Below are positions 10,801 to 20,563 of a DNA stretch of 64,000 nt, piece by piece (the first letter of the stretch is position 1; every line of letters begins with the position of its first letter). This DNA is from Apoderus coryli (Eukaryota; Arthropoda; Insecta; Coleoptera; Attelabidae): assembly GCA_911728435.2 (NCBI GenBank), contig OU452213.1, positions 3,637,834 through 3,701,833 of the forward strand, in the 5' to 3' direction. The position numbers and the translations under genes were made by a program. The notes below the pieces were generated by a model. That model saw nothing but the letters and a program-made list of their open reading frames with translations. It was not told the origin of the DNA and did not search any database.

Positions 10801-12518
10801 AGGATTGGCAGACCCATTATAATCTCTCAGCCGATAATATTGTTTATTTTAAATGGTACACCCTTTATTCATTTTGGAGTATTTTGCAATTGTTAATTTA
10901 AATTAGTGAATCATTTTTTTTCAACTCCCCATACCATAAGAAATATACAGGGTATTTCCAAAGTACTCTGAACTCTAATCTATCAGCCGATAATATTGCT
11001 TATTTTAAATGGTACACGCCTTATCCGTTTTGGAGTGTTTTGCAAACTACCAAAATATTCTGGAAGAATTATGTAGTTGTGCGAAGAAAATAAAGACTGT
11101 CAGGTCCTTTTACCTGGGCATCCATCCTTGTCAAAACCACAGGTCCCACTTGGATGGTATAGGAGAACAGCTTCAGGTGCAGTCCAAGTCTTCAATGCTG
11201 TGTCTATCTCCCATTGTTGTCGCCATTTCATTGACTACAGAAATTATTATTATACTAACATATTATACAAGGTGTTCCTAAAAAAGGTGGGGTTACAAAG
11301 ATACAGGGTGTTAAAGATGACTGCCTGAGGACGATTTTTTTGAAATATTTTCGAAACGAGTAAAGATCAATTAATCAAATGTAGCATATTTATTCGCCTA
11401 GTTAAATGTCGTGAATTGACATGAAATTGAATAAAAAAGGATGACCATAGGCGGGTAAACGGGGGGACCCTTGCCTTAATTAATCCCTAACTTTTTTTTC
11501 TTGTGACTTTTATTCATTTTCTGTCAAAAATGTGATAAAATAAAGTTTTCTACATAAAAAAGGCATATTTCTTTTTTCTCGAAAAACTTCAAGGTTTTCG
11601 AGATATTCGGGTTTGAAAATTGTAGGACAAAACTGGTCCTTATATTGAAATACAGTTTGCTAACGAAAAGTTTTCCAAAATTTTATTAATGCTGCGTACT
11701 GAGAACCAGTTTTGCCCTAAAATTTTCAAATTCGAATTTCTCGAAAACCTTTAAGTTTTTCGAGAAAAAACAAGTATGCCTTTTTTATGTAGAAAACTTC
11801 ATTTTATCACATTTTTGACACAGATGGAATAAAAGTCAGAAGAAAAAAAAGTTAGGTTATAATTAAGGCAAACGTCCCCCCGTTTACCCGCCTTTGGTCA
11901 TCCTTTTTTATTCAATTTCATGTTAGTTTACGATATTTAACTAGACAAATAAATATGCTACATTTGATTAATTGATCTTTACTCGTTTCGAAAATATTTC
12001 AAAAAAATCATCCTCAGGCAGTCATATTTAACACCCTGTATCTTTGTAAATAAGGACTTTTCGAAAAATTACAATTTGGGTTTTTTTCATGATAAGCCGT
12101 CCTCATTTCGCTCACAAATTTTGACCACATTTTTTAGAAATACCTTGTATAATGCTTCGGTAGCAATGGTAAAGTAATATGCCCGGATAGGATGAGGACG
12201 TGAGTTCGATTCCCACCTGAAGCTATCTTACACACGATTGTTTTTCATTGGCTTTTATAATAGTTTCAGAATTATTTTAAATTACCTGTCTCAACATATT
12301 TTCAGCGGCCTCTGGATTCCATGATCGAGCTGTAATCGTCAAACAATAATCAATAACGTAGGTACAAAGTTTAATTAAAACATGAATTACTAATAATTCC
12401 TAATTAATAAGCCAAGGGTAGAGTTATTTTATAATAATTAATAATTACCTCTAAGCCATCGCAATAAAAAGTTGTCATCATGATGCGGTTGTAGAATCTC
12501 ACGTACATTTTTTCGAAG
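7873..12518 (-). CDS. SEC14L2: SEC14-like protein (CRAL-TRIO N, SEC14 lipid-binding, GOLD), first exon not found
   Basis: Exons in transcript order: 12449-12518, 12286-12329, 11114-11234, 8946-9137, 8815 region (8805-8885), 8525-8724, 8297-8460, 8090-8241, 7873-8036. All have GT-AG sites and continuous phase, giving 395 codons. The N-terminal CRAL-TRIO helix shows 'DDNFLLRWLRARSWNPE'. Next come 'SMKWRQQWEID' and 'CGFDKDGCPV', then the lipid pocket with 'VVVFDMDGFNLRQYAW' and 'YLGGNLTDPDGNPKY'. The GOLD beta-sandwich follows, with 'WDFKTEGHDIRFGV' and 'TFDNTYSLLRSKKIHYSV' at the C-terminus. This matches the SEC14L2/supernatant protein factor group, which binds tocopherol, squalene or phosphoinositides. 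The 5' exon encoding the start is absent within a few hundred bases; it may lie beyond the inserted mariner or the errantivirus. The intron 9138-11113 holds a mariner and 11235-12285 holds a foldback element. Confidence 0.88.
9595..10817 (+). mobile_element. DD41D mariner copy 1, intact ORF, shortened 3' end
   Basis: Element of 1223 bp flanked by TA (9593-9594 and 10818-10819). The left inverted terminus begins TCGGGTCCGCC and the right ends GGCAGACCCAT. Compared with copies 2 and 3, about 80 bp between the transposase stop and the right terminus is missing. The flanking sequence joins to the unbroken repeat unit when the element and one TA are removed. Confidence 0.93.
9710..10795 (+). CDS. 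mariner transposase, DD41D type
   Basis: A 361-residue open frame with a paired helix-turn-helix N-terminal region ('HYFENHSNVAECVRKL' and 'NISETSLRRILHKDLGM') and a DDE catalytic core. The three acidic residues are in 'IIFSDEAHF', 'WFQQDGATCH' and 'CDLTPLDYYLW'. The second and third aspartates are separated by 41 residues, which places it in the DD41D (rosa/Visitor-like) group of the Tc1/mariner superfamily, not classical DD34D mariner. No stop or frameshift is seen, so it could be a functional transposase able to act on the defective copies in this window. The shortened 3' terminus makes its own mobility uncertain. Confidence 0.92.
   Translation: MVVYTLEQRWEILRHYFENHSNVAECVRKLRTDFGRREAPSAPYVRYLVKKVKETGILIDKPKREKPKTMRTPENIAAVAESVREAPSTSIHRRPQQLNISETSLRRILHKDLGMTPYKVQLVQELKPTDHPMRFRFAQWACDRLTEDADFAKKIIFSDEAHFDLGGYVNKQNFRIWGTENPHAYIEKPMHPKRVTVWCRFWSGGIIGPFFFENEQGVAVTVNADRYRAMLNEFLFTKIEEEDIGNIWFQQDGATCHTAEATLDVLRPVFEDRIISRRADVVWPPRSCDLTPLDYYLWGAVKDKCYADKPETIDTLKDNIREAIGEIQLHTIDNVLKNWTDRVGYCMASRGSHLNEIICHY
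11262..12153. mobile_element. ~890-bp foldback element with very long inverted arms
   Basis: The two halves are imperfect reverse complements over roughly 400 bp each. Paired landmarks are ATTATACAAGG at both ends, 'acagggtgttaaa' near 11304 against 'ttaacaccctgta' near 12030, and 'gatcaattaatcaaatgtagcatattta' near 11370 against its complement near 11955; these are read to about 11700. No coding sequence is seen. It lies in a SEC14-like intron, 27 bp from exon 11114-11234. Confidence 0.85.
12154..12223 (+). tRNA. tRNA-like sequence, probably a pseudogene or SINE head
   Basis: A 70-nt stretch starts with GCTTCGG and ends with CTGAAGC, which pair as a 7-bp acceptor stem with one G-U. A T-arm-like GTGAG TTCGATT CCCAC and a B-box-like GAGTTCGATTCCCAC are visible, along with an A-box-like TAGCAATGGTAAAG. 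The D arm is too long and no clear anticodon stem forms, so a functional tRNA is unlikely. It abuts the end of the foldback element exactly. Confidence 0.35.
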
Positions 12519-12922
12519 CTGAAAAATTAAGAGAGAACTTTTAAGCAAAATGAACCAAAAGATCACACTTGGACATGTCAGACCGATATTAAGGGTGTTT
12601 TCTCTCGTGAAAAAGAAAAATCTAGTTAATTAATTTTAAGGAATATTCAGGAAATAACAAATAAGATAAAATGTATGCCGTTTTGCAAAGACAGTATTTT
12701 ATTTGTTTGTTTTGTAATAGTAAAAGTTTTAAGCATAGTTTTTGATTATTGTGTGTTTTGTTAAACCAAAACTTGTGTTTTATTATCTTGTTATTTTTTA
12801 TTGCTTTATTTATAGAATAAACGTTTTCTATATTTCACAACATTGAAGGATCTTTGCGTTAAGGGTGTTTTCCTCTTTTAAATTGAGCTTTTCCTTGGTG
12901 TCCTGTTTTCCGAAAAGTTATA

Positions 12923-14222
12923 TTGGGTCTGCCAGATAACTTTTTTTTTTTGAAAATGCTATAAAAGAAAAACTGCTGAATATTTTCTCAAATTTCTTTT
13001 TTTATTTGAAAGTACAATCCTTCCGGTTAATAATGACAAATAATTTCATTCAAATGGCTGCCTCGGCTGGCCATGCAGTAGCCTACACGATCGGTCCAAT
13101 TTTTAAGCACATTATCGATTGTGTGCAGCTGTATTTCACAAATGGCTTCACGAATATTGTCCTTTAAAGCGTCAATTCTGGCTTGTCGGCGTAACACTTA
13201 TCTTTGACGGCACCCCACAAATAATAGTCCAACGGTGTCAAATCGCAGCTCCGAGGTGGCCAAACGACATCACCTCTGCGGCTGATAATGCGATCTTCAA
13301 AAACAGGGCGCAAAACATCGAGTGTAGCTTCGGCTGTGTGGCACGTAGCGCCGTCCTGTTGAAACCAAATGTTGCCAATATCCTCCTCTTCAATTTTTGT
13401 GAACAAAAATTCGTTCAACATGGCCCGATAACGATCGCCATTGACTGTAACGGCCACTCCTTGCTCATTTCCGAAGAAAAATGGCCCAATTATGCCTCCG
13501 GGCCAAAATCCGCACCAAACAGTGACTCGTTTTGGGTGCATCGGCTTTTCAATGTATGCGTGCGGGTTTTCTGTGACCCAAATGCGACAATTTTGCTTGT
13601 TTACATACCCGCCAAGATCAAAATGAGCTTCATCTGAAAAGATGATTTTTTTGGCAAAATCGGCATCTTCTGTAAGTCGATCGCAGGCCCACTGAGCGAA
13701 GCGAAAACACATTGGATGGTCAGTTGGCTTCAACTCCTGAACCAATTGGACTTTGTATGGCGTCATACCAAGGTCTTTATGCAAAATTCGTCTCAATGAT
13801 GTCTCCGAAATGTTCAATTGTTGAGACCGACGGTGAATTGATGTTGATGGCGCTTCACGCACACTTTCTGCCACAGCAGCAATATTCTCGGGTGTACGCA
13901 CTGTTTTTGGCTTTTCACGCTTTGGTTTATCGATGAGGATGCCAGTTTCTTTCGCTTTTTTCACGAGATAACGAACATATGGAGCTGACGGTGCTTCTCT
14001 TCTTCCAAAATCCGTACGCAATTTTCGCACACATTCTGCAACATTACCATGATTTTCAAAGTAATGTCACAATATTTCCCAGCGTTGTTCAAGCGTATAC
14101 ACAACCATATTCGTTCAGCGGAAGGCTAAAACTAATTATCTGTCAAATCAGACATGAGCTAAGTGTTACCCTTCACGAAAGAAGCACTAGTTGAAAAAAA
14201 AAAAGTTAAATGGCGGACCCGA
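12923..14222 (-). mobile_element. DD41D mariner copy 2, full length, inactive
   Basis: A 1300-bp element flanked by TA (12921-12922, 14223-14224), in reverse orientation. Its termini match copy 3. It lies upstream of the known SEC14-like exons and may be in that gene's first intron. Confidence 0.93.
13027..14108 (-). pseudogene. defective mariner transposase, copy 2
   Basis: Aligned by eye with copy 1, the frame starts at the same ATG (14106-14108). It has a TGA about 18 codons in, where copy 1 has CGA, and a 4-base deletion near 13172 (corresponding to 10650 in copy 1) that shifts the C-terminus. Most of the core, including the DDE residues, stays open for 288 residues. Very high overall similarity to copy 1 suggests recent inactivation. 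Confidence 0.9.
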
Positions 14223-14224
14223 TA

Positions 14225-15012
14225 CATATTACATAATAATAAAAAAAGGCTCGTAGACGACGTACTGCTCTTCATACATACAATTGAGGCTAAGCAAAAC
14301 CCCTCTTCCCTTTCCACGGGAGGGATTATGTATATTTTGGCCAACAAATTGAGTTACAACTATAGATTCTGTCTTGGGAGAAATAGGTCTTCACCCTATA
14401 TGACTTTGGCTATTATAATGCTGCAGACTGTAATAAAAATCTTTTAGGAAATGGACGAACGTCTAGTTTCATTTGGACTAGACATTATTTAATTCCCTTA
14501 CAAAAAAAAAATAATAGCATTAGAAATAAGGAAAAGTACCTACTGTTTGTTATAGTATAGGAATTTTACTATATAATTGCAATAACAACTTACATAATTT
14601 CAATCTCAAACAATTTTATGTCTCCAGTTTGCATTATTAATACCCGATTTCTCTTTATATATTATGGAATACATAGGAAAACTGTATTCAATACATAATT
14701 GCAGTTCGTTTACTTGTATATAGTGTGCGTCAATAGTATAGGTACATTTTTAAAAGAGCAACTAAAAATGCCCTATAAAATAAGGGTTGCAATTTAAAAG
14801 AAACATGCCTTAGATCTTAGATTTTGAATCAAATACGTTGGCTGCAAGGTTTTTATTTTAAAAAATGTGCCAATCGCTTGCAGCGTTACTTTACGGACAG
14901 CCTGTATTTGTATAATATAACATTGTTGCTTTCTTACAAATTCAATTATTCATAATTTGAAATTACAAAACAAATTATATTTTAAGGAAATAATTAAATA
15001 CCTACTTTACTA
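14225..15012. other. no recognisable gene
   Basis: AT-rich sequence between the mariner and the errantivirus. I see no long conserved frame, RNA gene or clear repeat. Confidence 0.6.
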
Positions 15013-15016
15013 CATG

Positions 15017-15264
15017 AATTATATAATTAATCTTCATATGAAGTATATGAAATGTATATGATAAATATTGTTTATCTCGCATAAGTTAATAATTGTTTAT
15101 GTAGTCATTTTTTTCATTACTTTGCTTAATACTATTTTTCAGTTAGGACAGTCAGTCAGAAAGAAGCTTTTGAATGTATAAGATATAATTTTGAAACTTA
15201 AATTGTAATTGTTAAATAAAATAAAGTTTTTAAAAACAAAGATCCTCGGCGTTGTGAGATAATT
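15017..15264 (+). repeat. 5' LTR of the errantivirus
   Basis: 248 bp, beginning AATTATATAATT and ending GAGATAATT. It contains a TCAGTT initiator-like site near 15138 and an AATAAA polyadenylation signal at 15215-15220. No clear TATA box stands out in this AT-rich context. Confidence 0.95.
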
Positions 15265-15281
15265 GGCGCAGTCGGTAGGAT
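15264..15281 (+). other. primer-binding site
   Basis: TGGCGCAGTCGGTAGGAT directly at the LTR end. This matches the typical errantivirus tRNA primer site, with the first T shared with the LTR. Confidence 0.85.
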
Positions 15282-15516
15282 ATATTTCGGGATTGTTTTC
15301 GAATCGACGGAACAATTTTTCGTTTTAACGTTTAACCGGAAAATCCGAACAAAGTGATAATCGCTGTGGAGGTGATAAATAGAGTGGTTCTTTGAAAATC
15401 AAGACGCCCAGTCAATCGTTGACCTAATTGAACTTTCCACTGTGAATCACTGGGAAATTGGAACAAACTTGTCCACTTTCGCAAGCCATCCACCTTATAG
15501 TTAAGAAGATCGAACA

Positions 15517-15545
15517 ATGCTACGGGTCGCCCAAGCGTTATTAAT
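15517..15545 (+). CDS. env: leader exon of env and uORF of the genomic RNA
   Basis: An ATG at 15517 is followed by nine sense codons and two further bases, then GTAAGT at 15546, a strong splice donor. Joining to the acceptor at 20562-20563 continues the frame directly into env, so this exon would supply the env start and the first part of a hydrophobic signal peptide. In the unspliced RNA the same ATG heads an 11-codon... reading that ends at the TAA 15547-15549, ten bases before the gag ATG at 15559. The splice is predicted, not observed. Confidence 0.7.
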
Positions 15546-15558
15546 GTAAGTACAACTG

Positions 15559-16806
15559 ATGCTTAATACATTTAACGTAAATACTGAAAATATAAGCTCT
15601 CAAACTGACTCAGAAAATTCTCAAAATAATTTAAATAATAATACAGCCAATATCCAAGAAACAGAAATGGCACAAACATTTAAACCAGAATACCTTAACT
15701 GTATACCTACATTCGATGGAAATCCGAATGAATTGAATAGATTTTTAAATATTTGTGAATCACTAATAAATGCTTTTGCGGATAGAACAAATCCAAATAG
15801 CTTTTTAAATATTTATTTGTTGAATTCTTTAATATCAAAATTACAAGGTAATGCTAAACTAGTTGTTAATATACAGGATGTAAAAACCTGGTTGGAATTA
15901 AAAAATGTTTTATATAGGAACTTTGCCGACCAACGTGACGAAGCTTGTCTTAATAGGGACCTCGTAATGCTTAGGCAAATGCCTAATGAAAAACCACAAA
16001 CATTTTACGATAGATGTTTAAACATATTAAATTTACTCTGTAGTTATGTAGATATACATGAAGAAACCCAAGAAGCTAGAACTCTTAAACGAGGACTATA
16101 TAATAGCTTAGCATTAAAAACTTTTATAGCAGGACTTAGGGAACCTCTAGGTACCACTATCCGTTGCATGAAGCCGGGAACTTTAACTGAAGCTTTACAA
16201 TATGTTACGGAAGAAGATAATATACAATATTTTCAAAATTTTCAAAATAAAACTTTTCTCAAACCAAATCCACCACAAAAATTCCAGAATACACTTCCTA
16301 AACCCATATCAAATAATTTCCAACCCCAATCTAACGGATTTAATAATCATTTTAGACAATTTTCACATCCCCAACAAAGATACAATCAGTTTAATCAACC
16401 AAATAGATTTGTAAACAATAATCAAAATCTTCAAAAACCAAACCAGCAACACAATCAAAACGTTTTTAAACCCAATCCAAATATTAATTTACCAAAACCT
16501 ACACCAATGAGTGTTCAAACAAGACATTCAGCAGGACCCACACCGATGAGTGTTTCAAACAGATTTGGACCTTCAACTTCTGGCCAACATCACAATAACT
16601 TCCATTTCATATCAGATGAAAACTGTATGGAAAATCAAACTGAAAATTACGACAATTCTACCTATGAAAATAATTATTGTGACTACCAATATGATTATCA
16701 ACAGCAACCAACCGAAAATACATGTATTATTACTGATGAGGAAAATCCATCTGAAACTGAAAATGAAAATTTTCAGGAAACGCCTCTGAATTTAAACCCG
16801 ACATAG
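15559..16806 (+). CDS. gag: errantivirus Gag polyprotein
   Basis: A 415-residue intact frame. The N-terminal half is a helical capsid-like region. The C-terminal half is rich in Asn, Gln and Pro, with a repeated 'PTPMSV' motif. No CCHC zinc knuckle is present, which is usual for errantiviruses. It overlaps the pol frame at 16767-16806 by -1. It would form the particle core in the cytoplasm. Confidence 0.9.
   Translation: MLNTFNVNTENISSQTDSENSQNNLNNNTANIQETEMAQTFKPEYLNCIPTFDGNPNELNRFLNICESLINAFADRTNPNSFLNIYLLNSLISKLQGNAKLVVNIQDVKTWLELKNVLYRNFADQRDEACLNRDLVMLRQMPNEKPQTFYDRCLNILNLLCSYVDIHEETQEARTLKRGLYNSLALKTFIAGLREPLGTTIRCMKPGTLTEALQYVTEEDNIQYFQNFQNKTFLKPNPPQKFQNTLPKPISNNFQPQSNGFNNHFRQFSHPQQRYNQFNQPNRFVNNNQNLQKPNQQHNQNVFKPNPNINLPKPTPMSVQTRHSAGPTPMSVSNRFGPSTSGQHHNNFHFISDENCMENQTENYDNSTYENNYCDYQYDYQQQPTENTCIITDEENPSETENENFQETPLNLNPT
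16767..16773 (+). promoter_or_regulatory. -1 ribosomal frameshift site between gag and pol
   Basis: A AAT TTT read in the gag frame is a canonical X XXY YYZ slippery heptamer. It lies at the very start of the pol open frame, which opens at 16767 after a TGA at 16764-16766. It is followed by CAGG and then the gag stop 30 bases downstream (16804-16806). Confidence 0.8.
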
Positions 16807-19800
16807 ACACCGAAATTATATCTCTTAATGCAACAAATTCAAACGAATTGCCTTATATAATTTTACCTGAGCATAACTTAAAATTATTAATCGATTCTGG
16901 GTCAACAAAATCTTTTATTGATCCTGATATAGCATTTAAAATTTTTCCAAAATTAATACAAAATGATCCATTTATTGTATCAACTGTTTTTCAACAATCT
17001 ACACATAAATATAGTATTTTAATGCCATCTTCGAAAATTTTTAAACTACCTAGATTGACAAATTTGAAATTTTACGTTTTTAAATTTCATGATACTTTTA
17101 ACGGATTGATAGGATTAGACAATCTGAAAATATTACAATCAACTCTTAATTTCGAGAAAGGATTTTTGATCACACCTTATACCAAAATAAAACTTTTATT
17201 TCATAAAACAAAAAATGAGGTTGACAATAATAATGTAATTACTATACCTGGAAGACACGAACAAATTATAAAAATTAAAACATCAATTAATAATGGAGAA
17301 ATTATAGTACCTTATCAAAAAATTCAAAATTGCGAAATTCCAGAAAGTTTAACAATATCTTCAAATGGCTATGCTCTAACAAGTATTTTAAACAGTAATT
17401 CTGATGATATAACCTTAGATCTATCAAATACTTTTGAAGTAGAAAATTTTGATAGGAAAAATATTGAAAAATTTAATTTTAACAATTTTGATGATAGTAA
17501 AAAACATAAATTAGACATTTCTAAAATTTGTATCGATAATTTAAACGAAGAGGAAAAAGCAAAAATAATTAATATTTGCAGAGAATTTGCTGATATATTT
17601 TATAACGAAAATGAACCCTTAACTTTTACAAGTAAAATAAAACATAATATAAAAACAACGGATGAAATACCAGCTTACACAAAATCGTATAGGTATCCTT
17701 TTGTTCATAAGAAAGAGGTACAAAATCAAATTAAAAAAATGCTAGATCAAAATATTATTAAACCTAGTGTTTCACCCTGGAGCTCTCCCATTTGGGTAGT
17801 CCCAAAGAAGATCGATGCCAGTGGCAAGCAAAAGTGGCGAGTTGTCGTTGACTATAGGAAACTCAACGCTAAAACTATAGATGACCGTTATCCTCTACCA
17901 AACATAACTGACTTACTGGATAAACTCGGAAAATGTCAATATTTTACCATTTTGGACCTAGCCAGCGGATTTCACCAGATCGAGATGAATGACAAGGACA
18001 TTGAAAAAACAGCTTTTAATACGGAACATGGACACTATGAATTTCTGCGAATGCCCTTTGGACTGAAAAATGCCCCCGCAACCTTCCAAAGAGCAATGGA
18101 CAACATACTACGTGGTATTCAGAACGAAAAATGTCTGGTATATCTTGACGACATAATAATTTTCTCGACTTCCTTACAAGAACATATCGAAAACTTAAGA
18201 TCAGTATTTCAGAGACTACGCGATTCAAATTTCAAAATTCAAATAGACAAGTCAAAATTCTTACAAAAAGAAGTAGGTTATTTAGGACATATAGTAACCC
18301 CCGAAGGTGTTAAACCCGATCCTCAAAAAATTAAAGCTATAAAAAATTTCCCCATACCTAGATCAACAAAACAAATAAAAGGATTCCTAGGACTTTTAGG
18401 TTATTATCGAAGATTCATCGATAACTTTGCAAAGATAACAAAACCGTTAACAAAGTGTTTAAAAAAAGGTGCAAAAATAGATTTAAACGATGAATATATT
18501 TCTTGTTTCGAAACCTGTAAAAATCTTCTTATTAATGAACCGATACTTCAATATCCAGATTTTTCCAAATCATTCAACCTTACAACAGATGCTAGTAATG
18601 TTTCGATAGGTGCCATCTTGTCCCAAGGCCCTATAGGCAGTGACCTTCCCGTTGCGTATGCCTCCAGAACCCTAAATGAATCTGAGAAAAAGTATTCCAC
18701 AATTGAAAAGGAATTATTAGCAATTGTTTGGTCCACCAAGTATTTCCGACCATATCTTTATGGCAGGAAATTTAATATAATTACTGACCATAAGCCCCTA
18801 CAATGGCTATTCTCATTAAAAGATCCAAATTCAAAGTTAATGCGTTGGCGTATTAAACTAGAAGAGTATGATTACACAATTACATATAAAAAAGGCAAAC
18901 TCAACACAAATGCAGATGCATTATCGCGCGTCGAAATCCACACTAAAGAAACTGATAACGTTCAAAACGCAGATAATACCCCAGAAAGTTTTAATTTAGA
19001 TGAATTTATAAACGAAGTTGCAAATGTAATTTTACCTGATAAAATACCACAACTCGACAATGTATCTTTACAAGTTAACTTAGACGAAACAGAGAACGAT
19101 ATACAGGATGAACATGACATACATAATAACGACAATACTATACATTCAAACGCAGAACAAAACCCTGTAGTGGACATACCAATTACGGAAAATCCTTTAA
19201 ATTTTGGACAAAATCAAATTATTATTACTTCCGTATTACATTCACCTAGTAAACCAAAGATTACTATATTATTTGAGAAAAAGAAAAGAATTAATGTACA
19301 AATATCCGAAAATAATTTTGAACAAGATGTTGTTAACTTTGTAAAAGATTATATATCTCCAAACTTTCAATATTACATTTATTTTGAAAATGAAAAACCT
19401 GGTATATATGAAAAGTTTTCAGCAGCGTTACAAAAACATTTCAAATGGCCGTCTATAAAATTAAAAAAATGTAATTCAAAATTAATAGATGTCACAAATA
19501 AGGACAACATCCATGACATTATTAAAAATTATCATGAAGGTAAGACTAATCACCGAGGTATTGACGAAACAACAAGTAGAATAAAAACCAAATACTATTG
19601 GCCTTTCATAAAGCAATCTATACAGACATTTATTAATGATTGTGAAGTGTGTCAACAATCTAAGTATGAGAGACACCCTGTAAATATCCAGATGAACCTT
19701 ACACCTACTCCTACACAACCTTTCCAAATAATCCATTTAGATACATTTACTTTAGAACAAACGAAGTTTTTAACTATTATAGATAGTTTCTCGAAATATG

Positions 19801-20540
19801 CTCAAGCATATAGCATTCCCACATTAGCAGGTACAGAAATAGTCAATAACTTATTAACCTTTTTCACCCACCACGGTATTCCTAAACATATTACAGTAGA
19901 TAATGGTACTGAATTTAAGAATACTGTAGTACAAGAACTTTTCAAATTACACAAAGTCAATGTACATTTTTGTTCACCTAACCATCCTCAATCTAATGGA
20001 ATTATCGAACGATTCCATTCCACTATTATAGAACATATACGTTTGTTAAATACAAAGGGATTTTCAAAAACAAATATAAAAATGAAAATGATATATGCAA
20101 TTCTTGCCTATAATAATCATTCGATTCATTCTGCAACAAAATTAAAACCAATAGATGTCATCAATGGACATATCACTAGTAATGATCCATTTGATATGGA
20201 AATCGATCAGATACTAATTAATGACTATATCAATGAACACAAAGAAAAGTCTAAACTCATTTATTCTAAACTAAATTCCGATCTTATGCACAATAAAGAA
20301 AAACTTATTGAAAATCTAAACAAAGATAGAGACCACCCCGGTATCTTTCAACCTCAACAAACAGTTCATATTAAAAAACATATAAGACAAAAGAATGCGA
20401 ATAAATTTAGTAAATCTACTACCTTAACTGATGCAAATGAACAAAATAAAACTGTGTCTACTGAAAATAGAGAAAAAATCCACATGGATAATTTAAAACG
20501 ACCTTTAAAGCATACATATAAATTTCCTAATAAAAATTAA
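16767..20540 (+). CDS. pol: errantivirus Pol: protease, RT, RNase H, integrase
   Basis: Intact frame of about 1257 codons from the frameshift site. The ATG-less stretch before 16848 confirms expression by frameshifting. Counting from 16848, protease DSGS is near residue 16. The RT palm with 'YLDDI' is near 429, preceded by 'FGLKNAPATFQRAM'. RNase H 'TTDASNVSIG' is near 578 and 'ITDHKPLQWL' near 644. The integrase HHCC is near 896-935 ('HEGKTNHRG', 'CEVCQQSK'). The catalytic triad lies in 'IIHLDTFT', 'TVDNGTEF' and 'NGIIERFH' with DD35E spacing. No stop, frameshift or catalytic substitution is seen. Confidence 0.95.
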   Translation, partial: KFSGNASEFKPDIDTEIISLNATNSNELPYIILPEHNLKLLIDSGSTKSFIDPDIAFKIFPKLIQNDPFIVSTVFQQSTHKYSILMPSSKIFKLPRLTNLKFYVFKFHDTFNGLIGLDNLKILQSTLNFEKGFLITPYTKIKLLFHKTKNEVDNNNVITIPGRHEQIIKIKTSINNGEIIVPYQKIQNCEIPESLTISSNGYALTSILNSNSDDITLDLSNTFEVENFDRKNIEKFNFNNFDDSKKHKLDISKICIDNLNEEEKAKIINICREFADIFYNENEPLTFTSKIKHNIKTTDEIPAYTKSYRYPFVHKKEVQNQIKKMLDQNIIKPSVSPWSSPIWVVPKKIDASGKQKWRVVVDYRKLNAKTIDDRYPLPNITDLLDKLGKCQYFTILDLASGFHQIEMNDKDIEKTAFNTEHGHYEFLRMPFGLKNAPATFQRAMDNILRGIQNEKCLVYLDDIIIFSTSLQEHIENLRSVFQRLRDSNFKIQIDKSKFLQKEVGYLGHIVTPEGVKPDPQKIKAIKNFPIPRSTKQIKGFLGLLGYYRRFIDNFAKITKPLTKCLKKGAKIDLNDEYISCFETCKNLLINEPILQYPDFSKSFNLTTDASNVSIGAILSQGPIGSDLPVAYASRTLNESEKKYSTIEKELLAIVWSTKYFRPYLYGRKFNIITDHKPLQWLFSLKDPNSKLMRWRIKLEEYDYTITYKKGKLNTNADALSRVEIHTKETDNVQNADNTPESFNLDEFINEVANVILPDKIPQLDNVSLQVNLDETENDIQDEHDIHNNDNTIHSNAEQNPVVDIPITENPLNFGQNQIIITSVLHSPSKPKITILFEKKKRINVQISENNFEQDVVNFVKDYISPNFQYYIYFENEKPGIYEKFSAALQKHFKWPSIKLKKCNSKLIDVTNKDNIHDIIKNYHEGKTNHRGIDETTSRIKTKYYWPFIKQSIQTFINDCEVCQQSKYERHPVNIQMNLTPTPTQPFQIIHLDTFTLEQTKFLTIIDSFSKYAQAYSIPTLAGTEIVNNLLTFFTHHGIPKHITVDNGTEFKNTVVQELFKLHKVNVHFCSPNHPQSNGIIERFHSTIIEHIRLLNTKGFSKTNIKMKMIYAILAYNNHSIHSATKLKPIDVINGHITSNDPFDMEIDQILINDYINEHKEKSKLIYSKLNSDLMHNKEKLIENLNKDRDHPGIFQPQQTVHIKKHIRQKNANKFSKSTTLTDANEQNKTVSTENREKIHMDNLKRPLKHTYKFPNKN

Positions 20541-20563
20541 AGTAAACAATTTGAACTTTTCAG

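Larger units (their letters stand above)
9345..11045. repeat. tandem ~156-bp repeat array split by a mariner
   Basis: Repeat units carry 'caactccccat.ccataagaaatatacagggt', 'ccaaagtactct' and 'cagccgataatattg', with 'caactcccc' at about 9383, 9539 and 10922. About three units lie in the SEC14-like intron. The mariner at 9595-10817 interrupts the second unit at a TA. The unit contains the 'acagggt' and 'atggnacaccc' ends seen on short TIR elements elsewhere in this window, so it may be a tandemised non-autonomous transposon. Confidence 0.8.

Noticed and set aside
13119..13637. 172-codon open frame opposite mariner copy 2
   Set aside because: It is the antisense shadow of the transposase; equivalent shadows occur opposite copies 1 and 3.
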